Shown piece after piece: positions 43,298 through 51,441 of a stretch of 64,000 bases of DNA. The notes beneath the pieces were generated by a model. The model saw only the letters and a list, made by a program, of their open reading frames with translations, was not told where the DNA came from and ran no database searches. Within the stretch, counting starts at the first letter, position 1. Every line of letters starts with the position of its first letter. The DNA is taken from the NCBI GenBank assembly GCA_963674475.2, contig CAXXFQ010000019.1:682001-746000 (forward strand), given 5' to 3'. This DNA comes from CAXXFQ01 sp963674475. GTDB taxonomy: Bacteria > Planctomycetota > Planctomycetia > Pirellulales > Thermoguttaceae. Made by a program: the position numbers and the translations under genes.

Positions 43298-43594
43298 ATG
43301 TGCAAGACCTGCGGCTGCAATCTCGGCAAGGATAAGAAGGTTCACCAGCATGCCCACGGCGGTCAGGCCGTTCACGACCACGACCACGAGCATGAGCATG
43401 CCCACGTGCACGAGCACACCCATGAGGACGGCACCACGCATTCCCATGAGCACACCCACGTGCACACCCATTCCCACGGCCACGTCCACGAACATGACGC
43501 GGACGGCGAGCACGTGCACGACCACGGCACCCACAGCCATGACGCGGACCACGCCCACGACGGCGGCGACGACCATGGCCATAGTCATGGTTAA
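43298..43594 (+). CDS. Small His-rich metal-binding protein with HypB-like N-terminus
   Basis: A 98-residue protein. MCKTCGCNLGKDKK resembles the CxxCGC metal site at the N-terminus of HypB nickel chaperones. The rest, from about 17 on, is about one third histidine in HxH, DHDHEHEH and HSH patterns, with no stretch able to form a GTPase. It is likely a cytoplasmic nickel, zinc or cobalt buffer. AAGGAG precedes ATG. It is divergent from the Opp/Nik-type importer, which supports a joint role in metal uptake and storage, though this is inference. Confidence 0.85.
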   Translation: MCKTCGCNLGKDKKVHQHAHGGQAVHDHDHEHEHAHVHEHTHEDGTTHSHEHTHVHTHSHGHVHEHDADGEHVHDHGTHSHDADHAHDGGDDHGHSHG

Positions 43595-43634
43595 CGGTCT
43601 GTTTTATTGATTTTTCAGCGAGCTGTACAAGCGG

Positions 43635-43679
43635 GAGAAAGGGCGGCATCGGGGGTGTTCTCAGCTGCCCTTCTCTTTT
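43635..43679. terminator. Bidirectional terminator between His-rich gene and hydF
   Basis: GAGAAAGGGCGGC (43635-43647) pairs with GCTGCCCTTCTC (43664-43675) with one bulge and one mismatch and is followed by TTTT. The two genes are convergent. Confidence 0.65.
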
Positions 43680-43688
43680 GTCTTTTGA

Positions 43689-44876
43689 TTACCCTTTCAT
43701 TCCGAAGGGCCGAAGCACGCGGTCCAGCACTCCCTGCAATTTGGAGATGGCCACGCCGTAGTTGGTGATGGGCACGCCCCGACGCTCGCATTCGGTGATG
43801 CGCCGGAGCATTTCGGTGCGGTTCAGCATGCACGCCCCGCAGTGGACCACCAGGGCGAACCGCTCCAGGTCGTCCGGGAAGTCGTGGCCCGCATAGACCT
43901 CGAAGTGCAGGTCCCGGCCCGTGTACTGGGTCATCCAGCGCGGAATCTTGACTCTCCCGATGTCGTCGGCCACGTCGTGGTGCGAGCACGCCTCGCCGAT
44001 GAGCACGGTGTCGCCGTCCTTGAGCGCGTCGATGGCCGAGGCCCCGGCCACCAGCTTTTTCAGGTCGCCCTTGTACCGGGCGAACAGGGTGGAGAAGGTG
44101 GTCAGGGGCACCTCATCGGGCACGTCCCCGGCCACGCTCATGACCACCTGGGAGTCCGTGACCACCAGGCCGGGCGGCTCGCGCAGCCCGGAGAGCGCGG
44201 CCTCGATTTCCCGCTCCTTGACCACGGTGCCCATGGCGTCGCAGTCCAGGATTTCGCGCAGCACCTGCACCTGGGGCAGGATCAGGCGGCCCTTGGGCGC
44301 GGCCAGGTCGATGGGCACCACGCAGAGCACGTGGTCGCCCTCGCGGATCAGGTCGCCCAGGATCAGCCGCTCCTGGCGGTACTCAAGGGGGGCGGCGTCG
44401 ATGATCCGCTGCTTGAGCCGGTCAACGCCCTGGCCCGTGGCGGCGGAGACGTGGAGCAGGGCCGGGTCCGGGGGGGCGTCTTCGGGACGCAGGTCCGCCT
44501 TGTTCCAGGCCACGATGCACGGCACGTCCATGTCGCGGATGGTGGCCAGCAGGTCCCGCTCGTGGCCGGTCATGCCGTCCTCGCCCAGGACGACCACGGC
44601 CACGTCGCAGCGGTAGAGAATCTTCTTGGTGGCCTTGATGCGCAGCTCGCCCAGCTCGCCCTCGTCGTCCAGCCCGGCGGTGTCGTAGAAGGTCACCGGC
44701 CCCAGCGGGAGCAGTTCGTAGTGCTTGGCGACCGGGTCCGTGGTGGTGCCCGGCGTGTCCGAGACGATGGCCGTGTCCTGGCCGGTGAGCGCGTTGATCA
44801 GGGAGGACTTGCCCGCGTTGCGCCGCCCGATCAGGGCGATGACCAGCCTGACCCCGCGCGGGGCCTTACCCGACAT
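43689..44876 (-). CDS. hydF: [FeFe]-hydrogenase maturation GTPase HydF
   Basis: A 395-residue HydF, the scaffold that carries the diiron precursor of the H-cluster and delivers it to HydA. The GTPase domain (1-165) has GRRNAGKSSLINAL, SDTPGTTTDP, YDTAGLDD and WNKADL. A dimerisation domain follows. The C-terminal cluster-binding domain has EACSHHDVADDIGRVKIPR and VVHCGACMLNRTEM with the conserved histidine and cysteines. It overlaps hydE by 11 bp and is the last gene of the maturation operon. Confidence 0.95.
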   Translation of the reverse strand: MSGKAPRGVRLVIALIGRRNAGKSSLINALTGQDTAIVSDTPGTTTDPVAKHYELLPLGPVTFYDTAGLDDEGELGELRIKATKKILYRCDVAVVVLGEDGMTGHERDLLATIRDMDVPCIVAWNKADLRPEDAPPDPALLHVSAATGQGVDRLKQRIIDAAPLEYRQERLILGDLIREGDHVLCVVPIDLAAPKGRLILPQVQVLREILDCDAMGTVVKEREIEAALSGLREPPGLVVTDSQVVMSVAGDVPDEVPLTTFSTLFARYKGDLKKLVAGASAIDALKDGDTVLIGEACSHHDVADDIGRVKIPRWMTQYTGRDLHFEVYAGHDFPDDLERFALVVHCGACMLNRTEMLRRITECERRGVPITNYGVAISKLQGVLDRVLRPFGMKG

Positions 44877-45786
44877 GGCCCGTCCCCCCGGAGAAGCCTG
44901 CGGATGCGGGCGCGGCGAAGCCCGTTTCGCGGCCGGCCCGGTCCTCCCGGACCGGGAAGACCCTGCGCACGTTGCAGCCGCGCGCCAGGGCCAGGGCGGA
45001 GCTGTCGGGCCGCAGCACGTCCAGGGTTCCGGCGGCAGGGATGTCGGCCTTCGGGTTGAGGATGCGCAGCAGCGCGGTCATGCGCAGGGAGAGGTCAACC
45101 GAGCCGGGCGTCATGCCCGCCATCGGGGTGTCCGGCGCGGGCGCGAACGGTCCCACCGCGATCATGTCCAGCTTCAGCTCCGTCAGGAATAGGATGTCGC
45201 GCAGCGCGTCCATGGGCGAGGTGCCGGGCAGCCCGGCAATGACGCCCGAGCCGACCTCGTAGCCGAGGCGGCGCAGGGTTTCCGCCATGTACAGCCGGTC
45301 CCCGAAGCTTCCGTCCTCGCGCAGCCGCTTGAAGCGCAGGGCGTCGGTGGTCTCCAGGCTCATCAGGCAGCAATCCGCGCCGCATTTCCGCCAGAAGGCG
45401 TATTCGTCCACGCTCCGGCCGCCCAGGGAGAGGGCCACGCGCACGGTGTGGCGCGCCTTGATCTCGCGGACCAGTTCGCCGATCAGCTCCATGGAATAGT
45501 CCGGGTCGTCCCCGGACCGGAGGACCACGGTCCCGGCCCCTTGGGCCACGGCGCGGTCCGCTGCGGCCAGGATGTCGTCCGCGTGCAGGCGGTAGCGCTT
45601 AAGCTTTCGGTTTTCCGCGCGCAGCCCGCAGTAGCGGCAGTGGCCGCCGCAGACGTTGGAGAATTCCACCACGGCCTGGGTGTCCGTTCCGTGGCCCAGG
45701 GTCCGGCAGCGGGTTTCGTGGGCGCGCTTGAACAGGGCCTGGTCGTTCGTCCCGAGCAGCCCGGTGAGGATGTCGTTTGCGTTCAT
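44866..45786 (-). CDS. hydE: [FeFe]-hydrogenase maturation radical SAM enzyme HydE
   Basis: A 306-residue radical SAM enzyme. The cluster motif CxxxCxxC appears as NVCGGHCRYCGLR, followed by GTVVLRSGDDPDY, VALSLGGRSVDEY, LMSLETTD and VIAGLPGTSPMDALRDI, matching HydE. HydE acts on a complex supplied by HydG during synthesis of the azadithiolate-bridged diiron unit. The length is somewhat short for HydE (usually about 345) because the N-terminal region is brief. The start overlaps the aspA stop (ATGA). Confidence 0.93.
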   Translation of the reverse strand: MNANDILTGLLGTNDQALFKRAHETRCRTLGHGTDTQAVVEFSNVCGGHCRYCGLRAENRKLKRYRLHADDILAAADRAVAQGAGTVVLRSGDDPDYSMELIGELVREIKARHTVRVALSLGGRSVDEYAFWRKCGADCCLMSLETTDALRFKRLREDGSFGDRLYMAETLRRLGYEVGSGVIAGLPGTSPMDALRDILFLTELKLDMIAVGPFAPAPDTPMAGMTPGSVDLSLRMTALLRILNPKADIPAAGTLDVLRPDSSALALARGCNVRRVFPVREDRAGRETGFAAPASAGFSGGTGHVG

Positions 45787-47222
45787 GGTGCGTTCACCTC
45801 GTTGAATTCGTCAGGGGAAAATCCCATTTTGCACAGTTGCCGGGGGGAGAGCAGCCGCTCCAGGACCTCGGGCGGGGCCACGCCCGCCAGGACCGCCTGT
45901 TCGCGCACGGAGATCCCGGCGGCCCGCGCGTCCCGGACCAGCTCCTCCACTCGGTCGTAGCCCAGGGCGGGCACGAGCACGGTGGCCAGGGCGGCGGAGC
46001 GCTCCACGTGGGTTGCGCATCGCTCCTGCCTGGCCCGGATGCCGGGAATGCAGTCCTCGGCCAGCCCCCGGCAGGACGCGGTGAGCAGGGTCAGGGATTC
46101 GGGCAGCGCGTGGGCGATGAGCGGCAGCAGGTGGTTGAGTTCCAGTTGCCCAAGCCCGGCGGCCAGGGTGATGGCCTGGTCATTGGCCATGACCCGCAGG
46201 GCGGCCTGGGTCACGGCCTCGGGCATGACCGGGTTGATCTTGCCCGCCATGATGGAGGACCCGGCCTGGAGCCGGGGCAGGACGATCTCGCCCAGCCCGG
46301 TGTCCGGGCCGCTCCCGAGCAGGCGCAGGTCGGATGATATCTTGAGCAGGTTGGTTGCGCACGCCTTGAGGATGCCCGAGACCTCCGCGAACACGTCCAT
46401 GTTCTGGGTGGCGTCCACCAGGTTCTCGGACCGGGAGACGGGCAGGCCGGTGATGGTCGCCAACTGTCCGGCCACGGCCAGCACGTAGTCGCGCGGCGCG
46501 CCAAGCCCGGTGCCGATGGCCGTGCCGCCGAGGTTGACGCGCTTGATGCGCTCCCGGCACTTGAACACCCGCCAGCGGTCGCGGGCCACGGCGTCGGCAA
46601 AGGCCCCGAAGGTCATGCCCAGCGTCATGGGCACGGCGTCCGCCAGCTCGGTGCGGCCCACCTTGACCACGTCGCGGAACTCCGCCTCCTTGGCCTGCAA
46701 CGATTGCTGGAGACGGGCGATCCCGGTCTCCAGCCCGGTGAGCAGGACGAGCACCGCCACCTTGAGCGCGGTGGGATACACGTCGTTGGTGGACTGGTGC
46801 ATGTTCACGTGGCGGATGGGGTGGACCAGGGATCGGTCCCCCCGGTCACCGCCCAGGAGTTCGGCGGCGCGTCCGGCGATGACTTCGTTGAAATTCATGT
46901 TGGTGGAGGTCCCGGCTCCGCCCTGGAACGGGTCCACCACGATCTGGTCGTGCAGCGCGCCGTCCGCGATCTCGGCGCAGGCGTCCATGACGGCGCGGCC
47001 GCGCTCCCCGGGCAGGAACCCGAGGAGCGCGTTGGTGGTGGCGCAGGCCTGCTTGACCTGGGCAAAGGCGCGGATGAAGGCCGGGTTGAGGTGATATCCG
47101 GTGAAGGGGAAATTGCGCACGGCCCGCGAGGTGTGGATGCCCCAATAGGCGTCCGCGGGGATGGTCCGTTCGCCTAATCCGTCCCGTTCGATCCGGGTAT
47201 CTTCCGGCTTTTCGCTCCGCAT
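45783..47222 (-). CDS. aspA: Aspartate ammonia-lyase within the hydrogenase maturation operon
   Basis: A 479-residue member of the aspartase/fumarase family: GGAGTSTNMNFNEVIAGRA, NMHQSTNDVYPTALKV, VGRTELADAVPMTLG and the signature GSSIMAGKINPVMPE. It releases ammonia and fumarate from aspartate. The gene is coupled to hydE (4-bp ATGA overlap) and preceded by the TM1266 regulator, so it is transcribed with H-cluster maturation genes. This suggests a supply of nitrogen or another substrate for cofactor assembly, which remains inference. The fumarase alternative cannot be fully excluded but the signature favours aspartase. Confidence 0.9.
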   Translation of the reverse strand: MRSEKPEDTRIERDGLGERTIPADAYWGIHTSRAVRNFPFTGYHLNPAFIRAFAQVKQACATTNALLGFLPGERGRAVMDACAEIADGALHDQIVVDPFQGGAGTSTNMNFNEVIAGRAAELLGGDRGDRSLVHPIRHVNMHQSTNDVYPTALKVAVLVLLTGLETGIARLQQSLQAKEAEFRDVVKVGRTELADAVPMTLGMTFGAFADAVARDRWRVFKCRERIKRVNLGGTAIGTGLGAPRDYVLAVAGQLATITGLPVSRSENLVDATQNMDVFAEVSGILKACATNLLKISSDLRLLGSGPDTGLGEIVLPRLQAGSSIMAGKINPVMPEAVTQAALRVMANDQAITLAAGLGQLELNHLLPLIAHALPESLTLLTASCRGLAEDCIPGIRARQERCATHVERSAALATVLVPALGYDRVEELVRDARAAGISVREQAVLAGVAPPEVLERLLSPRQLCKMGFSPDEFNEVNAP

Positions 47223-47383
47223 CTTCTGCCTTTCCCCGGGATGCAGGTCCCGCTCCCCCTCGCCCGTCCGTCCGGCCGGTCGGTAGGCGGCGTTTCCGGT
47301 CGGGATCGGGGGTGTTCCCGATTTGGTTGCGGAGCGGGCGCCCGCCGGGCGGGCCGCCGTTTTCCGGCAATTGGTCCGAAAGC

Positions 47384-47626
47384 TTATACCAGCAGCGACT
47401 TGACCTGGACGCCGTCGAGCATGCCGAGCTTGCCGGTGAGCGCCCCCACCTCGTCGGTGGTGGCCTCGATGATCAGGTCGATGACGCTGACGCCCCGTTC
47501 GCGGAAGGGCAGTCCCATGCGGCCCACGATCATTTCGCCGTAGTCGCTCAGGATGGCGTTGACCTTGCCCGCCGCCTTGTCCCTTTCCTGGATGATGATG
47601 CCGATTATGCCGAGTCTTTTTTGCAT
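47384..47626 (-). CDS. TM1266-type iron-only hydrogenase system regulator
   Basis: An 80-residue ACT/NikR-like small protein (RLGIIGIIIQERDKAAGKVN, GEMIVGRMGLPFRERGVSVI, ALTGKLGMLDGVQVKSLLV), the family annotated as iron-only hydrogenase system regulator after Thermotoga TM1266. It has a ferredoxin-like ligand-binding fold without a DNA-binding domain. GAAGGA precedes ATG 47626. It heads the aspA-hydE-hydF operon and follows a structured leader. What it binds is not known. Confidence 0.88.
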   Translation of the reverse strand: MQKRLGIIGIIIQERDKAAGKVNAILSDYGEMIVGRMGLPFRERGVSVIDLIIEATTDEVGALTGKLGMLDGVQVKSLLV

Positions 47627-47868
47627 GGCTGGTCCTTCGTGTTCTTGGCCCCTCAAAGGAGAAAGCCCGGTTTAGCACTCCCGGGCTTTCTGCTCTGGGA
47701 ACGGTTGGAGCTTTTCCGGCGTATTCGCTGCCCACGGTTTTGGCAGAGCCGGGTGGCTCCACCCTGGGTTCAGGCGTACCCTTCCCGCAGGCAGATGTTC
47801 TCCGTTAAGGAGGTGTTCTGAGGACGATTTGTACGAAAAAAAATATTACTAATCAAGAAAAAATTATA
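47627..47868 (-). promoter_or_regulatory. Promoter and structured 5' leader of the TM1266-aspA-hydE-hydF operon
   Basis: A TATAAT -10 box (47868-47863, leftward) with a poor -35 lies in an AT-rich block. The inferred leader of about 230 nt carries several potential stems: CTCC/GGAG, GGGTGG-AG-CCACCC, CTGCC/GGCAG, and finally a perfect 10-bp stem, GAAAGCCCGG/CCGGGCTTTC (47690-47661), about 35 nt before the start codon. The last stem resembles a weak terminator (followed by TCCTTT). The layout suggests attenuation or a riboswitch, but no known class was recognised. Confidence 0.45.
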
Positions 47869-48029
47869 CTGAACGCATAACTTTTTAAAAAAAGTAATAC
47901 TACACCAGAATGAGGCGGGAATTGAAAATTGGACGAAAACGGTTGGAAACAGTGGGAATGGAGGGGGGAAGGGAAAGCTTTGGCCCTAGGATCAGAGGAA
48001 TCCTTGCCGCAGGTCGAAGCTGTACGAAG

Positions 48030-48368
48030 CTAGATCTTGAACTTGTAGCCCTTGGCCTTGAGCGCATTCACCCGGGCGCTGCGGTCCACGTAGTGGGTGT
48101 GCAGCAGGTGATGGGACATGTGGCCGCAGGGACCTTCGTGCAGGAATCCGTCCTTGTGGTCATAGATCTTCTTGACCATCGGGTTGTTCTGGGACTTCCT
48201 GTACTTGTATATCTTGGAGTCGGCGTCCGTCGCGTACACGGATTTCTGGCGCAGGCCGACGAAATCCATGGAGGCGGCAACCGCTTCCTTGGTCATGTTC
48301 ACGCCGAGCATGGCATACCCGGCCACGACGCCGCAGGCCTTCATGAAACCGCGTCTGTTCATTTTCAT
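48030..48368 (-). CDS. hydB: Periplasmic [FeFe] hydrogenase small subunit
   Basis: A 112-residue small subunit that wraps around the large subunit. The N-terminus MKMNRRGFMKACGVVAGYAM is a twin-arginine export signal, so the pair is folded with its cofactors before export to the periplasm. The mature part (SVYATDADSKIYKYRKSQNN, FLHEGPCGHMSHHLLHTHYV) matches the Desulfovibrio HydB. TAAGGAGG, overlapping the hydA stop, serves as its ribosome-binding site. The 14-bp spacing from hydA indicates co-expression. Confidence 0.95.
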   Translation of the reverse strand: MKMNRRGFMKACGVVAGYAMLGVNMTKEAVAASMDFVGLRQKSVYATDADSKIYKYRKSQNNPMVKKIYDHKDGFLHEGPCGHMSHHLLHTHYVDRSARVNALKAKGYKFKI

Positions 48369-48382
48369 GGTCTCATTCCTCC

Positions 48383-49642
48383 TTATGCGGTGACCCGGCG
48401 CGCCCGGAACCGCTTGTTGATCTGAGCGACCGTGTTGCGGAACAGGGAGGCCCGGATTTCGGGATCAAGGGGCTGCCCGCCGCCGTTCACGCAGCCGCCG
48501 GGGCAGGACATGATCTCGATGAAGTGGTACGGGGATTTCCCGGCGCGCACTTCCTCGCAGAGCTTGGCCGCATTGGACAGGCCGGAGGCCACGGCAACCT
48601 TGACCGTGCCGAAGCCGGGCACCTTGACGTCGGCGGCGTTGATGCCTTCGTGGGTGCGCACTACCTTGATGTCCGGGTCCTTGAGGGTCTTGCCGGACAG
48701 CACTTCGTAGGCCAACCGCAAAGCCGCTTCCATGACGCCGCCGGAGTTGCCGAAGATGGTGGCTGCACCGGTGGAGTCGCCCAGCACCGCGTCCGGGGCC
48801 TGGGAGGGAAGGGAGTTGAAGTTGATGCCCGCGGTCTTGATCATGTAGGCCAGCTCGCGGGTGTCGATGGTGGCATCGATGTCGCGGAAGCCGCTGTCAG
48901 CCATCTCGGCGCGCATGCCTTCGTATTTCTTGGCGATGCAGGGCATGATGGAGACCGTGTAGATCTTCTTGGCCGGGGTGTGCGTCTCGTGGGCGCCGTA
49001 GGTCTTGGCCAGGGGGCCGAGCATGCCGATGGGGGATTTGCAGCTCGACAGGTTCGGCAGCAGATCCGGGTAGAAGGTTTCGGCGAACTTGATCCAGCCG
49101 GGGCAGCAGGAAGTGAACTGCGGCAGGGGACGTGCGTCCTTCTTGCCCTGTTCCTTGACCCGCTGGATGAGCTCGGTGCCTTCTTCCATGATGGTCACGT
49201 CGGCGGTGAACTCGTTGTCCCAGATGTAGTCGAAGCCGAGCTGGCGCAGGGCCGCGTGCATCTTGCCGCCGACATAGGTGCCGGTGGGAGCGCCGAAGCA
49301 CTCGCCCAGGCCGTAGCGGACTGCCGGAGCGGGCATGGAAACGACCACGGTGTCCGGGTCCTTCAGTTTCTCGAAGATCTCGTCCACGTAGGACACGCCC
49401 TCGTAGATGGCGCCGAACGGACAGTTGACCAGGCACTGGCCGCAGTTCATGCAGGCCGCCGGGTCTACCACCTGGCGGATGCCGTCCTCGTTTATGGACT
49501 GGATCGCGCCGGTCGCACAAACCTCTTCACATGTGCCGCAAGCCTCGCATTTGGTGGCATCGACCTGGACGAAGAAAATGGAGTCCGGGTCAACGCCGCT
49601 GGGTGCGTTGGTTTGGGTCATCACGCCTTCAATCTTTTTCAT
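48383..49642 (-). CDS. hydA: Periplasmic [FeFe] hydrogenase large subunit
   Basis: A 419-residue catalytic subunit, matching the roughly 421 residues of characterised Desulfovibrio HydA. Two [4Fe-4S] sites lie in the N-terminal ferredoxin domain (CEACGTCEEVCATG, CMNCGQCLVNCPFG). All three H-cluster motifs are intact: FTSCCPGWIKF, MPCIAKKYE and EIMSCPGGCVNGGGQP. It oxidises or produces hydrogen, typically with tetraheme cytochrome c3 as partner. It has no signal of its own and is exported with HydB. AAGGAGGG precedes ATG 49642. Confidence 0.97.
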   Translation of the reverse strand: MKKIEGVMTQTNAPSGVDPDSIFFVQVDATKCEACGTCEEVCATGAIQSINEDGIRQVVDPAACMNCGQCLVNCPFGAIYEGVSYVDEIFEKLKDPDTVVVSMPAPAVRYGLGECFGAPTGTYVGGKMHAALRQLGFDYIWDNEFTADVTIMEEGTELIQRVKEQGKKDARPLPQFTSCCPGWIKFAETFYPDLLPNLSSCKSPIGMLGPLAKTYGAHETHTPAKKIYTVSIMPCIAKKYEGMRAEMADSGFRDIDATIDTRELAYMIKTAGINFNSLPSQAPDAVLGDSTGAATIFGNSGGVMEAALRLAYEVLSGKTLKDPDIKVVRTHEGINAADVKVPGFGTVKVAVASGLSNAAKLCEEVRAGKSPYHFIEIMSCPGGCVNGGGQPLDPEIRASLFRNTVAQINKRFRARRVTA

Positions 49643-49738
49643 GGTTCCCTCCTTGTTGGGGTGGATTGAAGACAAGTCTACCGGCGTCACTGCCGGGGAA
49701 GACTTAGGTCTGGATCCTGACATAGGATACCCTCCTTT

Positions 49739-49835
49739 GCTAACGGCCAGCCGTGCATGCGCTGGCCGCTGTTAGCACGAAATGCAGATGTGTAACACAA
49801 TAGGGTTACTATTTTAGAAAAGATATCCGTGTCAA
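49739..49835 (-). promoter_or_regulatory. hydA promoter, palindrome and 5'-UTR hairpin
   Basis: Read leftward, TTGACA (49835-49830) is followed after 17 bp by ATAGTA (49812-49807). Next comes TGTGTTACACA (49799-49789), an 11-bp near-palindrome placed like an operator. Then an imperfect inverted repeat, GCTAAC...GGCCAGC against GCTGGCC...GTTAGC (49776-49739), would fold in the 5' leader about 100 bases before the start. The elements are visible; any regulator is conjecture. Confidence 0.5.
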
Positions 49836-49966
49836 GGGGGTTGAGCAAAGAAGAGTGAAGGTTGTCCGCGCCGGTCGGAGGGGTGGTCCGGTCCGGGCGG
49901 AAGGGGCGCGGCCGAACGCTTTGCGCCCCCGGCCGCACGCCGCTCCGGCGGGAAACGTTTTGTTTG

Positions 49967-50749
49967 TTATCGGAGCAGCAGCCGTTGGGCCGGGGAAAAG
50001 CAGCGTTTGCGGATGAGGGCGGTGATGGCGAGCGCGCCCAGGGTGTTGGAGGCCACGAGCATGAGCATGACCACGAGTTGGTAGCGGATGGCCACCGTGG
50101 GGTCCGTGCCCGAGAGGATCTGGCCGGTCATCATGCCGGGCAGGGAGACCAGGCCCACGGCCATGAGCGAGTTGATGGAGGGGATCATGGCCGCCTTGAC
50201 CGCCCCGGCCAGGATGTCCTGGGAGGCCTCGCGGTAGTCCGCGCCCAGGGCGAGCTTCATCTCCACCTCGGCGTGCCGCGCCTTGAGGTCCGAGAACAGC
50301 CGCTCCAGGGAGATGGCGATGGCGTTCATGGAGTTGCCCACGATCATGCCCGCCAGGGGGATGTAGTATTGCGGGGTCCACCACGGCTTCACGCCCACGA
50401 TGACCCCGGTGACCAGCATCGTGACCAGGGTGTAGGTGACGAGCATGGAAAGGAAGGTCGGGATGACGAAGGGGATGGTCCGGTCCTTGACCCGCCCCCG
50501 GATGGTGTGCACTGCGGCCCCGACCATGAAGGTGAACATGAGCAGCACCAGCCAGGACAGGCGCACGTCGAACACGAACCGGAGCACGTAGCCCACGAGA
50601 AAGAGCTGGGCAAAGGCGCGTATGGTCCCCACCAGCAGGTCCCGGCCCAGGCCGAGTTTGTGGTACACGGACGCGCCCCCGGCCAGGAGCACGAACCCGA
50701 GGCACAGGAAGAGCTGCCAGGGCGCAATCTGGATGATGGGGCCGGTCAT
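49967..50749 (-). CDS. fetB: FetB/YbbM-type ABC permease
   Basis: A 260-residue membrane protein of the FetB (UPF0014) family with about seven helices: IIQIAPWQLFLCLGFVLLAG, IRAFAQLFLVGYVLRFVF, PLAGMIVGNSMNAIAISLERL and SLPGMMTGQILSGTDPTVAIRYQ. In E. coli FetAB lowers cytoplasmic iron and improves peroxide resistance, acting as an exporter. ATG 50749 overlaps the fetA stop (ATGA). Iron export would suit an organism with many iron-sulfur enzymes, but the substrate is inferred from homology only. Confidence 0.88.
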   Translation of the reverse strand: MTGPIIQIAPWQLFLCLGFVLLAGGASVYHKLGLGRDLLVGTIRAFAQLFLVGYVLRFVFDVRLSWLVLLMFTFMVGAAVHTIRGRVKDRTIPFVIPTFLSMLVTYTLVTMLVTGVIVGVKPWWTPQYYIPLAGMIVGNSMNAIAISLERLFSDLKARHAEVEMKLALGADYREASQDILAGAVKAAMIPSINSLMAVGLVSLPGMMTGQILSGTDPTVAIRYQLVVMLMLVASNTLGALAITALIRKRCFSPAQRLLLR

Positions 50750-51441
50750 GCGTACCTCAGCTTGCGGTCGTGGACCTCGATGACGCGGGTGGCCGCCTCG
50801 GGCAGGGTCTCGGAGTGGGAGATCATGACCACGGTGACGCCCGTCCGGGACAGGGTCGCGGTCCGGTCGAGCACCACCCGGGCGCTCTCGGCGTCCAGGG
50901 AGGCGGTTGGCTCGTCCAGGAGCACGGCCCCGGGGTTCAGCAGCAGGGACCGGATCAGGCAGACCCGCTGGGCCTGGCCCACGGAGAGCCTGTCCGCCGC
51001 CGTGTCCGGAGTCAGGCCGTCCAGGAGCAGCTCGTCCAGGCGGGCCTGGATGTCCCGGTCGGACGGCGGCGTCAGGTCGCTGTTCGCCCGGTAGGCAAAG
51101 GGGAGGCGCAGGTTGTCGCGCACCGTGCCGGGCAGCAGGGTGGGCATCTGCTGGACGTAGGCCACGGACCGCCGCAGCGCGGGCGGGGGCATGGCGTCCA
51201 CCGGCGTGCCGTTGAACAGGATGCGGCCGAGGTCCGGCTCCTCCAGTCGGCAGAGCAGCCGGAGCAGGGTGGACTTGCCCGCGCCCGAGGGGCCGCGGAC
51301 CACGGCGAACGCCCCGGCCTCGATGGCCAGGGACGCTTCCTCCAGCACGGCCGGGCCGCCGGGATAGGCAAAGGAGACCTTGTCCAGGGCCAGGACCGCG
51401 TCGGCCCTGTCCGCCGTTTCTTGACTCCCTTGTCCGCTCAT
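50746..51441 (-). CDS. fetA: FetA-type ABC ATP-binding protein
   Basis: A 231-residue ATPase with Walker A VRGPSGAGKSTLLRLLC, Q-loop AYVQQMPTLLPGTVRDNL, signature LSVGQAQRVCLIRSL, Walker B AVLLDEP and H-loop ISHSE. The LSVGQ variant of LSGGQ is typical of FetA-like proteins. Coupled to fetB by a 4-bp overlap. ATG 51441 is a tentative start because the upstream frame stays open and no clear ribosome-binding site marks it. Confidence 0.87.
   Translation of the reverse strand: MSGQGSQETADRADAVLALDKVSFAYPGGPAVLEEASLAIEAGAFAVVRGPSGAGKSTLLRLLCRLEEPDLGRILFNGTPVDAMPPPALRRSVAYVQQMPTLLPGTVRDNLRLPFAYRANSDLTPPSDRDIQARLDELLLDGLTPDTAADRLSVGQAQRVCLIRSLLLNPGAVLLDEPTASLDAESARVVLDRTATLSRTGVTVVMISHSETLPEAATRVIEVHDRKLRYA

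Noticed and set aside
45783..47762. Extended start of aspA to 47762
   Set aside because: The extension would run across the TM1266 gene in another frame. The AspA-like sequence begins at ATG 47222.
47627..47868. Known riboswitch class (molybdenum cofactor, NiCo or cobalamin) in the hyd maturation leader
   Set aside because: Several stems looked suggestive, but none of the conserved core sequences of those classes could be matched, so only an unclassified structured leader is claimed.
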